Shown here piece after piece: positions 45,264-53,817 of a stretch of 64,000 nt of DNA. Numbering within the stretch: position 1 is the first letter of the stretch; the number at the start of each line of letters is the position of its first letter. Position numbers and translations under genes: made by a program. The stretch is from NCBI RefSeq assembly GCF_004114935.1, contig NZ_CP022221.1:5973001-6037000 (forward strand), written 5' to 3'. The DNA comes from Bradyrhizobium zhanjiangense (GTDB taxonomy: Bacteria; Pseudomonadota; Alphaproteobacteria; Rhizobiales; Xanthobacteraceae). The notes beneath the pieces are model-generated. The model made no database searches, was not told the DNA's origin, and saw only the letters and a list, made by a program, of their open reading frames with translations.

Positions 45264-46253
45264 TCAAGCGAGATAGGACTTCTTGATGCAGGCCCCCAAT
45301 GTGTACTTGGGATCGACCATGTTGCCGAGCCTGATACGGCCGGCCTGGGTCAGCAGCATGTAGGCGTCGATCTCGTCGAAGCCATAGTCAGCCGCCATCC
45401 AGCGGCAGAGCTCGCGATAGGCGATGCGGGCTGCATCTTCCATCGGGCGCGCCGAGCCGATCGTCATGATGAAGTCCTTGGTCTCGAGCCGCGGCCAGGC
45501 GATGGTCCAGCCCTTGATCAGATCGACCTGCACCGTGGTCACCGTCGGATGCTCGATGGCAACGCCGCAGAGCTCGCCGTCACCCTGCGCTGCATGGCAA
45601 TCGCCGAGATAGAGCAAGGCCCCCTTGGTGTTGACAGGAAGGTAGATGATCGCGCCGACGCCGACGTCGGGCAGATCCATGTTGCCGCCGTAATAATCCG
45701 GGACCAGCGAGGATATCGCCTCGATCTCCGGCGAGGTGCCGATGGTGCCGATGAACGGCTCATAGGGCAGCGTGATCTTGTCGTTCCATTTGGTTCCGGT
45801 CTTGGCGTCGATCTCGAGCTTCTTGACCCGTTCCGGCAGCGCCGGGTTGAGCAGCGCGGTCTGCCCGGTCGAGACCAGGCCGCCGAAATCAGGCATCACC
45901 ACGGTCGTGCCGCAGGGCTGCGGCCCGCGCGGCACGATGCTCTCGATATAGACCGCGAGCGTGTCGCCCTTCTCGGCGCCGTTGACGTGGATCGGCCCGT
46001 TCTGCGGATTGAGGAACGGAAAATTGAGAATCTTCGACGGGCTGTCGGTCTCCTTCTTGATGGCGCCCTCGAACGCGTCGTGGGTTTCGGCAGCCACCAC
46101 TGCACCGGGATCGACCGTCAGCACCGGATTCACGTAAGGGCCATAGACATAGTGGTACTTGCCCTGCTCGCGCTCCGTGATGCTGTATCGGGTTCCGCGG
46201 TCGCCCTTGGCGACGCCCTTGCGGGCCATGATGGAGTCTTTCTGCCAGGACAT
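45264..46253 (-). CDS. fmdA: Acetamidase/formamidase FmdA
   Basis: This 329-residue FmdA_AmdA-family enzyme hydrolyses formamide or acetamide to ammonia and the acid. Family segments seen are VDPGAVVAAETHDAFEGAI, NPQNGPIHVNGAEKGDTLAV, MPDFGGLVSTGQTALLNP, VPDYYGGNMDLPDVGVGA and YLGDCHAAQGDGELCGVAIE. The last is the conserved DCHA...GDGE metal or catalytic loop. The ribosome site AAGGAG lies 9 bases upstream. It follows five transporter genes and precedes the double nitrilase, so this operon covers uptake and hydrolysis of short amides. Confidence 0.94.
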   Translation of the reverse strand: MSWQKDSIMARKGVAKGDRGTRYSITEREQGKYHYVYGPYVNPVLTVDPGAVVAAETHDAFEGAIKKETDSPSKILNFPFLNPQNGPIHVNGAEKGDTLAVYIESIVPRGPQPCGTTVVMPDFGGLVSTGQTALLNPALPERVKKLEIDAKTGTKWNDKITLPYEPFIGTIGTSPEIEAISSLVPDYYGGNMDLPDVGVGAIIYLPVNTKGALLYLGDCHAAQGDGELCGVAIEHPTVTTVQVDLIKGWTIAWPRLETKDFIMTIGSARPMEDAARIAYRELCRWMAADYGFDEIDAYMLLTQAGRIRLGNMVDPKYTLGACIKKSYLA

Positions 46254-46284
46254 TTGCTTTTCTCCTTCTGTCGTTGGCTAGTCT

Positions 46285-47013
46285 TCAAACCGCAAGATGA
46301 CGGCGCATCTCGGCCGCATCGTCGAGCGCCGCGCGATCGAGGTTCGCGACGATGCGTCCTTTGTCCATGACGTAGCAGCGCTGCGCCATGGCGCGGATCA
46401 TGTCGAGATTCTGCTCGACCAGGATGATGGTCACCCCGGTCCTATGGTTGAGCTCGACCATGTTGCGCGCGATGTCCTGGACGATGTTGGGCTGGATGCC
46501 CTCCGAGGGCTCGTCAAGCAGGATGAGGTTGGGATCCGCGATCAGGACCCGTCCGATCGCGAGTTGTTGCTGTTGGCCTCCGGACATGGTGCCGGCGCGC
46601 TGGTTCCAGCGCTCGGCCAAGATCGGAAAGGCGTCAACGATCTTGCGCCGCCCCGCTTCGGGAATACCGCCGCCCTTGATCGCTGCGCCGACGGCGACGT
46701 TCTCGCCGACGGTCAGCCGCGGAAACACGTCGCGCCCCTGTGGCACATACCCCATGCCGAGGCGCGCCCGCTTGTGCGCGGGGAGAGATTCCACCGCCTC
46801 ACCTCGATAGACGATCGAGCCGCTCATCGCCGGCACGAGCCCGATCAGGCTCTTCATCAATGTGGACTTGCCGACGCCGTTACGGCCGATGACGGCGACG
46901 ATCTCCCCTTCCCGCACCTCGATCTCGAGGCCCTGGAGCACCGGCTTGCCGCCATAGCCGGCACGCAGACCCAGCGTGGCGAGGATCACTTCCTTGCGCG
47001 GCACGTCAAGCAT
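46285..47013 (-). CDS. Amide/urea-type ABC transporter ATP-binding protein (LivF/UrtE type)
   Basis: This 242-residue ATPase has Walker A GRNGVGKSTLMKSLIGL, signature MSGGQQQQLAIGRVL, Walker B LILLDEPSEGIQPNI and VEQNLDMIRAMAQR. The SEGIQP motif is characteristic of UrtE/FmdF-type ATPases. It overlaps the LivG-type partner gene by 8 bases. Confidence 0.93.
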   Translation of the reverse strand: MLDVPRKEVILATLGLRAGYGGKPVLQGLEIEVREGEIVAVIGRNGVGKSTLMKSLIGLVPAMSGSIVYRGEAVESLPAHKRARLGMGYVPQGRDVFPRLTVGENVAVGAAIKGGGIPEAGRRKIVDAFPILAERWNQRAGTMSGGQQQQLAIGRVLIADPNLILLDEPSEGIQPNIVQDIARNMVELNHRTGVTIILVEQNLDMIRAMAQRCYVMDKGRIVANLDRAALDDAAEMRRHLAV

Positions 47014-47722
47014 GGGCCTGCCCCAGATAGATCGCCGCCACGCGTTCGTCGGCTACGATCTCGTCGATCGAACCCTGCGCGAAGACCTGGCCGAGATGCA
47101 GCACGGTGACGCGGTGCGCGACCTGCCGGACGAAGGCCATGTCGTGCTCGATGGCCAGCACCGTCATGCCGTCGGCATTGAGCCGCTGCACCATCTCGCC
47201 GGTCATGTGGGTTTCCTCGGGCGACATGCCGGCGGTCGGCTCGTCCAGCAGCAGAAGGCGCGGCTTCAGGCTGACCGCCATGCCGATCTCGAGCCATTGC
47301 TTCTGGCCATGGCTGAGGTTGCCGGCGATCTGCGCCTGCTCCGATTCCAGCCCGAGGAAGCTCAGCAGCCGGCCGATCTCGGATTCGAGCTCTGCCCCGC
47401 GATGCCGGCTCTGCAGGGCGATCTCGAGATTCTGGCGGACCGACAGGCCCTTGAAGACGCCGGGCACCTGGAACTTGACCGAGAGGCCGCGGTGAATCCG
47501 AGCAAAGGATTTCAGCGCCGTGATATTCTCTCCGGCGAAGAGAATGTCGCCGCTGCCGGGATGATGCTCGCCCAGGATCAGGCGGAACAACGTGCTCTTG
47601 CCGGCGCCGTTCGGGCCGATCAGGCAATGGATCTCGCCGGCTTGCAGCGTGAGATCGACGGAGTTGGTGACGTGCAGGCCACCGAAGTGCTTATTCAGCT
47701 TACGCAGCTCGAGCAGCGACAT
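47006..47722 (-). CDS. Amide/urea-type ABC transporter ATP-binding protein (LivG/UrtD type)
   Basis: This 238-residue ATPase starts at 47722 (MSLLELRKLN), with TGATG coupling to the permease stop. Walker A GPNGAGKSTLFRLILGE, signature NLSHGQKQWLEIGMAV and Walker B LLLLDEPTAGMSPEETHMT are intact. NLSHGQKQWLEI in place of LSGGQ is the normal form for UrtD, supporting a urea/short-amide transporter rather than a branched-chain amino-acid one. Confidence 0.93.
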   Translation of the reverse strand: MSLLELRKLNKHFGGLHVTNSVDLTLQAGEIHCLIGPNGAGKSTLFRLILGEHHPGSGDILFAGENITALKSFARIHRGLSVKFQVPGVFKGLSVRQNLEIALQSRHRGAELESEIGRLLSFLGLESEQAQIAGNLSHGQKQWLEIGMAVSLKPRLLLLDEPTAGMSPEETHMTGEMVQRLNADGMTVLAIEHDMAFVRQVAHRVTVLHLGQVFAQGSIDEIVADERVAAIYLGQAHA

Positions 47723-48786
47723 CAGCCGGCCCTCTGCGTGAAACGGGCCACGAGGCGGCCGAGCCAGTTCATCACGCCGAGCACGAGACCGTTCGGGGCG
47801 ATCAGGACCGTGAGCACCAGCAGCACGCCCATGAAGACCAGCGCGTACTGGCTGCCGTAGATCGTGAGCGCCTGGAACGCGGCGAGCACTACCAGAGTGC
47901 CGATCACGGTCGACGTCAGGTCGCTGCGGCCGCCGACTGCGACCCATATCAGCGGCAGCGCCGCGGCCGTCATGCCCATGCTCGAGGGCGTGATGTACTG
48001 TCCCCACACCGTGTAGAGCACGCCGGACAGACCCGCGAGCGCGGCGCCGATGACGAAGGTGATGAGCTGGTACTTGCGCACGTCGTAGCCCAGCATCTCG
48101 GCTCTTTCAGGATTCTCGCGGATCGCGACGATGACGTTGCCAAACGACGAATTCATCAGGATCCGCAAGGCCAGATAGACAAAGACCAGAAGGCCCAGCA
48201 CGAGGTAGTAGAGACCGACATCGGCGAACAGCACGATGGGCTCGCCCGGCCAGGGGATGGTCAGAGGCGGCATCGTGCTCATGCCGTTGAAGCCGTTGAG
48301 CCGCGCGACTCCGATGTGCCATTCCGGCCCCGCGGTCTGTGCCATGAAGCGTTCGAGCATCAAGGTGACGGCGAGCGTGACGATGCCGAGGAAAACGCCG
48401 GCGATGCGGCCGAAGAACATGAAGTAGCCGAGCAGGACCGCGAACAGCGCGGCGATTGCCACCGCCGCGACCAGCGCCACCAGCGTGAAGCCGTAGGCCG
48501 AGCCAAAATTGATGGTGAGGATGCCGTAGCCATAACCTGCGATCCCGAAGAAGGCGGTCTGGCCGAAGGAGAGCGAGCCGCCGTAGCCCCAGATCAGGCA
48601 CAGGCTGAGCGCAATGAACACCCAGACGAAGAAGTAGACGGTGTTGCCGACCGTGTAGCCGTCGCTGAACAGCGGATAAGCGAGTGCGACGGCAAGCACG
48701 ACGGCGAACAGGCCCCAGAAGGCCCGACCGCGACCGACGGTCTGCGGGCCTTCGAGACGGCGAAACATTGCGACGAGACCGGTCAA
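47722..48786 (-). CDS. Amide/urea-type ABC transporter permease (LivM/UrtC type)
   Basis: This 354-residue inner-membrane protein has about 10 helices. LIWGYGGSLSFGQTAFFGIAG and NPERAEMLGYDVRKYQLITF (coupling helix) are typical. The apparent start is a TTG at 48786 with GGAG about 10 bases upstream; the in-frame ATG at 48768 is an alternative. It partners the permease at 48802, separated by 15 bases. Confidence 0.9.
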   Translation of the reverse strand: MTGLVAMFRRLEGPQTVGRGRAFWGLFAVVLAVALAYPLFSDGYTVGNTVYFFVWVFIALSLCLIWGYGGSLSFGQTAFFGIAGYGYGILTINFGSAYGFTLVALVAAVAIAALFAVLLGYFMFFGRIAGVFLGIVTLAVTLMLERFMAQTAGPEWHIGVARLNGFNGMSTMPPLTIPWPGEPIVLFADVGLYYLVLGLLVFVYLALRILMNSSFGNVIVAIRENPERAEMLGYDVRKYQLITFVIGAALAGLSGVLYTVWGQYITPSSMGMTAAALPLIWVAVGGRSDLTSTVIGTLVVLAAFQALTIYGSQYALVFMGVLLVLTVLIAPNGLVLGVMNWLGRLVARFTQRAG

Positions 48787-48801
48787 GGCGCCATCACTCC
48801 G

Positions 48802-49674
48802 TCAGGTGCGTTCGCGCAGGACGAAGCCAGAAATGCCTTTCGGCAGCACCCGGACGACGATGATGACGGCGACCAGCAGGCCGATCTGGCCGAACAGCTG
48901 TCCCTGCCAGGACGTTATCGCCGACTTCACCACAGCGAGCACGCCGCCGGCCGGCGCCGTGCCGAGGAAGACGTCGGCGCCGCCGATCACGACAGTGACG
49001 AAGGCCTCCATGATGAAGGTCGCGCCCATGGTCGGCACCAGCGTCATGGTCGGCGCATAGAGACCGCCGGCTAGGCCTGCGAGCCCTGCCCCGCAGGCGA
49101 AGGTGAGGCTGTAGATCAGGCGCGTATCGACACCGAGCGCGGCCGCCATATGCGGCACCTGGATAGTGGCGCGTGCCAGCACCCCGAAGCGGGTCAAGTT
49201 GAACAGCGCGTAGAGCGCTGCGAGCACGCCGAGCGCGGCACAGAACAGTACGATGCGATAGATCGAATAGGAGTAGTCGCCGACCTGAAAGCTGCCGAAC
49301 GGCGTGCCGACGCCTGCCATGGTCGAGCCCACCATGATCAGCGTGCCCTGCGTCGCGATCAGGCTCAGCCCCCAGGTCGCCACGATGGTGTCGAGCGGCC
49401 GGTCGTAGAGATGACGGATGACCGCGAGCTCCACCACGACGCCCACCAGCGCCGACACGAGGGTGCCGGCCAGTATGCCCAGTGGCAGCGGCAGGCCGGC
49501 ATGCACAGTCGCGGCGGTGACGTAGGCTCCGCACATGATGAACTCGCCATGCGCGAGATTGATCACGCCCATCATGCCGAAGATCACCGCAAGCCCGCAG
49601 GCCGAGAGCACCAGAAACGCGAAGGCGTCGCCGAATTGGTAGAGCGCCGAGAAGACGTGGGTCGCAATGTCCAT
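48802..49674 (-). CDS. Amide/urea-type ABC transporter permease (LivH/UrtB type)
   Basis: This 290-residue permease has about eight helices. The family landmark FGMMGVINLAHGEFIMCGAY is at residues 32-51, and ALGVDTRLIYSLTFACGAGLAGLAGGLY marks the coupling region. It ends at VLRERT. It follows the receptor gene after 116 bases that contain a stable hairpin, a common device to make more receptor than channel. Confidence 0.92.
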   Translation of the reverse strand: MDIATHVFSALYQFGDAFAFLVLSACGLAVIFGMMGVINLAHGEFIMCGAYVTAATVHAGLPLPLGILAGTLVSALVGVVVELAVIRHLYDRPLDTIVATWGLSLIATQGTLIMVGSTMAGVGTPFGSFQVGDYSYSIYRIVLFCAALGVLAALYALFNLTRFGVLARATIQVPHMAAALGVDTRLIYSLTFACGAGLAGLAGGLYAPTMTLVPTMGATFIMEAFVTVVIGGADVFLGTAPAGGVLAVVKSAITSWQGQLFGQIGLLVAVIIVVRVLPKGISGFVLRERT

Positions 49675-49731
49675 GAATCAACCAGGATGTGGGAGGATGC
49701 GGCGTCGCCGCCGCAGGCAGTCCGTAATCGC

Positions 49732-49765
49732 CCCGGCGCGCCGACAACGCCGGAGGCGTGCCGGG
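49732..49765 (-). promoter_or_regulatory. Intercistronic hairpin between receptor and permease genes
   Basis: Arms 49732-49742 and 49755-49765 pair over 11 bp (one G-U) with a 12-base loop, directly after the receptor gene stop at 49791. This suits 3'-end protection of the receptor mRNA or partial termination, giving excess receptor. Confidence 0.5.
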
Positions 49766-49790
49766 AGCGCCGGAGCGATCAGCCGCCGGG

Positions 49791-51038
49791 TCAGGGTTTC
49801 GGCGGCGGATTCGACGGCGTGTACTGGGCCATCGGATCCTTCTTGGTGAGATCGCAGCCGGCTTCACCCAGCCAGTACGGCTTGATGTCCTCCCAGACCT
49901 TGGGGAAGGAGATCGCATGATCGGCACCGACCTTGGCGAGATAGATCGTGTGCGACATGTGCTGGCTCTTCGGGTCGATGCAGACCTTGCCCTCCGGCGT
50001 GTCCATGCAGACGTCGCCCAGCGCAATTACCTTGCGGATCTCCTCGCGTTTGGTCGACTTCGCGCGTTCCACCATTTGCTTGTAGAGATAGACCGCGAGA
50101 TAGGAGTTCTCCGCCTCCTGGTTCACATAGGGCTCGTTCGGGAACTTCGCCTTGAACTTGGCGTACAATTCCTTGCTCTTGGGCGAGTCGATCTCCTCGA
50201 TGTAGTTGGTGGTGACGAACATGTCCTTCAGGCTCGGCGGCTTGAAGCGCTTGTGCTCGTAGCCTTGCCCGACGTTCACCGACGACGCCATCGGCAGGTT
50301 GACGTTGGCAGAGGCCGCCTGCTCGTAATAAGAGGCCTGCGCGGTGCCGACCAGCAGCGTGACCACGAAGTCCGGCTTGGCCTTCTGGATGTTCTGGATG
50401 CTCTGGGAGAATTGCGATACGCCGAGCGGGATGAACTCCTCGCCGGCCATCTTGCCGCCGTTCTCCTTGACGATCTTGCGCACCCATTCCGCCGAGATTT
50501 GGCCGAAATTGTAATCGGCCGCGAGCGTGTAGACGTTCTTGCCGTACTTCTCCATCATGTAGGGAATGAGCGTCGAGAACTGCTGCTCCGGCACGGCACC
50601 GGTGACGATCATGTGGCCGTCGCAGACGCCGCCTTCGTACTGGTTGTTGTAGAAGGCGAAGCCGTTGAACTGGTCGACGATCGGGCGGTACGCCTCGCGC
50701 GAGGCCGAGGAGAAGCCCGCGAACACGACGTCGACCTTGTCGCGCTGGAGCACGCGCCGCATGAACTCCTGGTAGCGGGTATTGTCGGACTGGGTGTCGT
50801 AAGCGACGAGCTCCAGCGGCCGGCCCATGATGCCGCCGGCTTTGTTGATCTCGTCGGCGGCGAGTTGGATGGCGTGAACCTTGCCGATCGTGGCCGCGGC
50901 GAAATCGCCAGACTGATCCTCCAGCACACCGAGCTTGATCGGGTTTTCCGCCGCGAGCGCCGATTGTAGGGGCGATCCGAGGACAAGCGTCCCCGTGAGG
51001 GCTGCGGCGCGCAGCCCCCGCAATACAGACTTGCTCAT
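49791..51038 (-). CDS. Short-chain amide/urea ABC substrate-binding protein (FmdD/UrtA type)
   Basis: This 415-residue periplasmic receptor has a signal peptide ending near SALAAEN. Motifs are IKLGVLEDQSGDFAAATIG, HAIQLAADEINKAGGIMGRP, FAFYNNQYEGGVCDGHMIVTG and NVGQGYEHKRFKPPSL. The last two are more like FmdD/amide receptors than leucine receptors. TAGGAG precedes the ATG. It is the third gene of the operon after amiC and amiR, whose products sense and regulate amide supply. Confidence 0.92.
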   Translation of the reverse strand: MSKSVLRGLRAAALTGTLVLGSPLQSALAAENPIKLGVLEDQSGDFAAATIGKVHAIQLAADEINKAGGIMGRPLELVAYDTQSDNTRYQEFMRRVLQRDKVDVVFAGFSSASREAYRPIVDQFNGFAFYNNQYEGGVCDGHMIVTGAVPEQQFSTLIPYMMEKYGKNVYTLAADYNFGQISAEWVRKIVKENGGKMAGEEFIPLGVSQFSQSIQNIQKAKPDFVVTLLVGTAQASYYEQAASANVNLPMASSVNVGQGYEHKRFKPPSLKDMFVTTNYIEEIDSPKSKELYAKFKAKFPNEPYVNQEAENSYLAVYLYKQMVERAKSTKREEIRKVIALGDVCMDTPEGKVCIDPKSQHMSHTIYLAKVGADHAISFPKVWEDIKPYWLGEAGCDLTKKDPMAQYTPSNPPPKP

Positions 51039-51048
51039 TTTGCTTCTC

Positions 51049-51714
51049 CTAGATGGCCTGTTTCTTGCCGCCTTGCAGCGTGATGCCGGTCGTGCGGCTG
51101 GACGTATCGGGCGGCTTCGCCCGCTTGCTCAGAAACTCCTCGCAATAGAGTTCCATGTTCTGCCGCGCGCGCATGCTGTCGCGACGGAGCTGGGAATAGG
51201 CACCCTCCTCGTCGAGGCCATCCTGCTGCATCAGCAGAACGACCGCCCGGATCACCGCGCGCCGGCCGCGACGGCGCTCCTCGAGGACCTGCAGGCGCTC
51301 ATACATCTCGGAGCGCAGCAGGAACTGGTTGATGCCCATGAACAGGGACGTATAGACCGCACCGCCATGCACCGGCTTGCGCAGGAACGAGGTGGCGCCG
51401 AGATTGACCAGCGCCTTCAGCCGGCTCGGAGCCTCGACGCCGACGAGACCGATCACCGGCACCGGCGGCAACAGCGAGGCCGGGCTGACCTCGATTGAGA
51501 CCGCGCCTTCAAGATCGCCGTCGACGAACAGGATGTCGCGATCGGCCTGGAGGCCAATGACCTCGATCTGGGCGCGGCCGTCGATGATCTCCGGATATTC
51601 AGTAGAGACGCCGAGCTTGGCCAGCGTGGTTTCGAGCGTGCTCTCCCACCCCCCTCGCCGGGTGACTACGATGGCACGTCCGCCCTTGAAGTTCTGTAAC
51701 AGTCGGGAGCTCAT
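51049..51714 (-). CDS. amiR: AmiR-like ANTAR-domain antitermination regulator
   Basis: This 221-residue RNA-binding regulator has an N-terminal pseudo-receiver domain (ILFVDGDLEGAVSI, PVIGLVGVEAPSRLKAL, GATSFLRKPVHGG), a coiled-coil linker (MYERLQVLEERRRGRRAVIRA) and a C-terminal ANTAR three-helix domain (about 155-205, ending MRARQNMELYCEEFLSKR). In Pseudomonas the AmiC-AmiR complex releases AmiR on amide binding, and AmiR then prevents termination in the amidase leader. It overlaps amiC as ATGA. A matching leader terminator precedes amiC. Confidence 0.93.
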   Translation of the reverse strand: MSSRLLQNFKGGRAIVVTRRGGWESTLETTLAKLGVSTEYPEIIDGRAQIEVIGLQADRDILFVDGDLEGAVSIEVSPASLLPPVPVIGLVGVEAPSRLKALVNLGATSFLRKPVHGGAVYTSLFMGINQFLLRSEMYERLQVLEERRRGRRAVIRAVVLLMQQDGLDEEGAYSQLRRDSMRARQNMELYCEEFLSKRAKPPDTSSRTTGITLQGGKKQAI

Positions 51715-52871
51715 GATTGCACCACCTTCAACAGCGGAGAGCGCATCGCGCTGGCAAAGCGCGGCGACGACTGGACCAGATAGGGATCGGGCGCGATCGG
51801 CTCGCGCGATTCCAGCAGCACTTCGAACTGCCCGTCGGCCACCGAGCGGCCGATCCGCGGCGTGAGCCAGGCGTGAAAGGTCTGCCGGTCGATACGGACC
51901 TCTCCTTGCGGTGCGCGCAGCCGCTGGTCGGCGACCGCGGCCCGCACCGTGCGAGCGTCGTCGGTCCCGGCCTGCGATAAGGCCGATGCGAGCAGCTTGA
52001 CGGCAACGTAGGAGGCCTCGGCATCTGCCGACGACACCGGCCCCTCCGGAAATGATCGGGTATAAGCTGCGATGAAGGCGGCATTTTCAGGGGAGTTCAG
52101 CGACGAGAAATAGACGCTCGACGATAGATGTCCATCGACCGCATCAGGGCCGATCTCTGGCAGCTCCGGCTCCGAAAGCGTGCAGCTGGCAACCGGGATT
52201 TCCGCGGCCTGATCGATGCCACGAGCGCGGCAGGCGGCGCGGAACGCTCGGAAGAAGGCATAGGCGCTGGTGCCGATAAGGTTATTGAAGACGAAGTCGG
52301 GCCGCTGGTCGATGATTGCCGCGATCACCTGGTCGACCTCGGTATCGCCGACCGAGAGATAGCGCTCAGCCAGCACGGTGCCGCCACGCGCGGCGAGCGC
52401 CTCGCGGAAGATGCGATTGTTTTCCCACGCCCAGATGTAATTGGAGCCGACGCAGAAGGCGCGCTTGCCGACGCGCGTAGCGAGATAGTCGACCAGCGGA
52501 AGGACGTGCTGATTTGGCGCGGCTCCCGTATAGACGACGTTGTCGGAGCTCTCGAAACCCTCGTAGTGCGAGGGATACCAGAGCATGCCGTCGAACTTCT
52601 CGAAGCAGGGAATAACTTCCTTGCGGCTTGAGGAGGTGTAGCAGCCGACGATGTGACGGATCCCGGACTTGAGCAGATCCCGGCTTAGCGAGCGGTATCG
52701 GGCGAGATCGCCGGTTGGATCGACCACGACCGGCTCCAGCGCGATCGTGTCGGAGCCGGCGTTCATCTCATTGAACGCGAGCAGCGCTCCGTTGAGCATC
52801 GAACGCGCGACGACGCTGTACGATCCCGTCGTCGAGAACATCACACCGATACGATATCGCATCCGCGCCAT
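51711..52871 (-). CDS. amiC: AmiC-like amide-sensing negative regulator
   Basis: This 386-residue cytoplasmic protein has the periplasmic-binding fold and lacks a signal peptide. The start (52871, MARMRYRIG) is chosen because it abuts the leader terminator and begins the fold; residues before it in frame are not family-like. Motifs are IGVMFSTTGSYSVVARSMLNG, CYTSSSRKEVIPCFEKFDGML, YPSHYEGFESSDNVVYTGAAP and SNYIWAWENNRIFREAL. In the known system AmiC binds acetamide and holds AmiR inactive in its absence. It is the first gene of the operon. Confidence 0.93.
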   Translation of the reverse strand: MARMRYRIGVMFSTTGSYSVVARSMLNGALLAFNEMNAGSDTIALEPVVVDPTGDLARYRSLSRDLLKSGIRHIVGCYTSSSRKEVIPCFEKFDGMLWYPSHYEGFESSDNVVYTGAAPNQHVLPLVDYLATRVGKRAFCVGSNYIWAWENNRIFREALAARGGTVLAERYLSVGDTEVDQVIAAIIDQRPDFVFNNLIGTSAYAFFRAFRAACRARGIDQAAEIPVASCTLSEPELPEIGPDAVDGHLSSSVYFSSLNSPENAAFIAAYTRSFPEGPVSSADAEASYVAVKLLASALSQAGTDDARTVRAAVADQRLRAPQGEVRIDRQTFHAWLTPRIGRSVADGQFEVLLESREPIAPDPYLVQSSPRFASAMRSPLLKVVQS

Positions 52872-52882
52872 CACTCGATCCA

Positions 52883-52922
52883 AAACAAAAAAGCGCCCGC
52901 CGGCCGTTAAGCCGAGGGCGCC
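52883..52922 (-). terminator. Leader (attenuator) terminator just before amiC
   Basis: On the minus strand, GCGCCC pairs with GGGCGC (plus 52917-52922 and 52894-52899) around an inner GGC/GCC pairing. This is followed by a run TTTTTTGTTTT (52883-52893), only 12 bases before the amiC ATG. An intrinsic terminator at the head of an operon encoding an ANTAR protein is the hallmark of transcript antitermination. Confidence 0.8.
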
Positions 52923-52927
52923 CTCGC
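52914..52927 (-). promoter_or_regulatory. Competing antiterminator palindrome
   Basis: CGAGGGCGCCCTCG is a perfect 14-base palindrome that contains the 5' arm of the leader terminator. If it folds on itself, the terminator cannot form, providing a switch that AmiR binding could control (inference). Confidence 0.5.
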
Positions 52928-53278
52928 CGCCAACCGAACACGCGAGATGCGCGTGGTGTTGGAAATGATTTGAACTCGTCGCGTTGACGGGCTGAGCTGC
53001 CCAACGCTTGGACGATACGGTCGTTGAGATCGAAACTGAAGTCAAGCGCGTTATTGCAGCGCAGGCTGCTGTAATTCATATCGCCATGCAGCAAATCTGT
53101 GCAGTGCTGTTGAGCTGATCCGATCACGCTCGACCTGCCGCAAGCCGAGAAAGTCGCTGTGCCCTTGTCCCACAGACCGATAACATTGGCGCAGCGTGCG
53201 CTAGCATGGATTTTGCTTAGATTCTGGGCGATCGCGCCCGTGGCCCTCAGGAACGGCTGGCGATAGCCGCCGGCCCCA
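52928..53278 (-). promoter_or_regulatory. Leader and promoter region of the amide operon
   Basis: About 350 bases without a gene, between the flavin-reductase stop and the attenuator. A hairpin at 52982-53008 (GCGTT-GGGC stem, loop AGCUCA) has the six-base loop typical of ANTAR targets, with A at loop position 1, but lacks the expected G at position 4. A second hairpin, CACGCG-CATCT-CGCGTG, is at about 52941-52957. The promoter itself was not resolved. Confidence 0.45.
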
Positions 53279-53809
53279 TCAGGATCGGTCAAGAGCGGAT
53301 TCGGGTCCAGCCTCAGCCGGAATGATCACCCCGATCGTGTGGTAGGCGCGGCCGAAATAGATCAGATTGTCGGCGCAGCCAGATCTTTGCAGCGCGACGA
53401 CCCGGCAGAACAGCACATCATGCGTGCCAACATTGACGACGTCCGCAATCCGGCAGTCGAACGCCGCGGCACAGTCGGCCAGCACGGGCGCGCCGGTTGC
53501 GAGTGTCGACCACGCCGCAGCGGCAAAGCGTTCCTCAGCGGGCACCTTGCCGCCGAACAGGCGGGATAGTCGCTCGTGACGCGCCGAGAGCACGTTGACG
53601 CATACCACCTTATTGCGGGTCACGCTGCCATAGGCGGAGGAGCCGCGGTTCATGCAGACCAGAAGCGTCGGCGGATCGTCAGTGACGCTGCAGATTGCAG
53701 ATGCGGTGAATCCGGCGCGGCCCGCAGCCCCGTCGGTGGCGACGATAGTGACGGCCGCGCCGAGACAGGCCATCGCGTCGCGGTAGTCCCGAGGAGCCAC
53801 ATCTTGCAT
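53279..53809 (-). CDS. RutF-like NADH:FMN reductase (flavin reductase family)
   Basis: This 176-residue protein supplies reduced FMN to a partner monooxygenase. Motifs YRDAMACLGAAVTIVATDG, AGFTASAICSVTDDPPTLLV, CVNVLSARHERLSRLFGG and GTHDVLFCRVVAL are close to RutF of the pyrimidine-utilisation pathway. The start at 53809 (MQDVAPRDY) has AGGA upstream. It overlaps the peptidase-like gene region by a few bases. The obvious partner is the LLM monooxygenase at 63165 on the other arm of this module (inference). Confidence 0.88.
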   Translation of the reverse strand: MQDVAPRDYRDAMACLGAAVTIVATDGAAGRAGFTASAICSVTDDPPTLLVCMNRGSSAYGSVTRNKVVCVNVLSARHERLSRLFGGKVPAEERFAAAAWSTLATGAPVLADCAAAFDCRIADVVNVGTHDVLFCRVVALQRSGCADNLIYFGRAYHTIGVIIPAEAGPESALDRS

Positions 53810-53817
53810 CGGTGTCC

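Noticed and set aside
46285..51038. Assignment of the transporter to branched-chain amino acids or urea alone
   Set aside because: The linkage to AmiC/AmiR and formamidase and the UrtD-type and UrtE-type motifs favour short amides; urea remains possible, but no urease genes are present.
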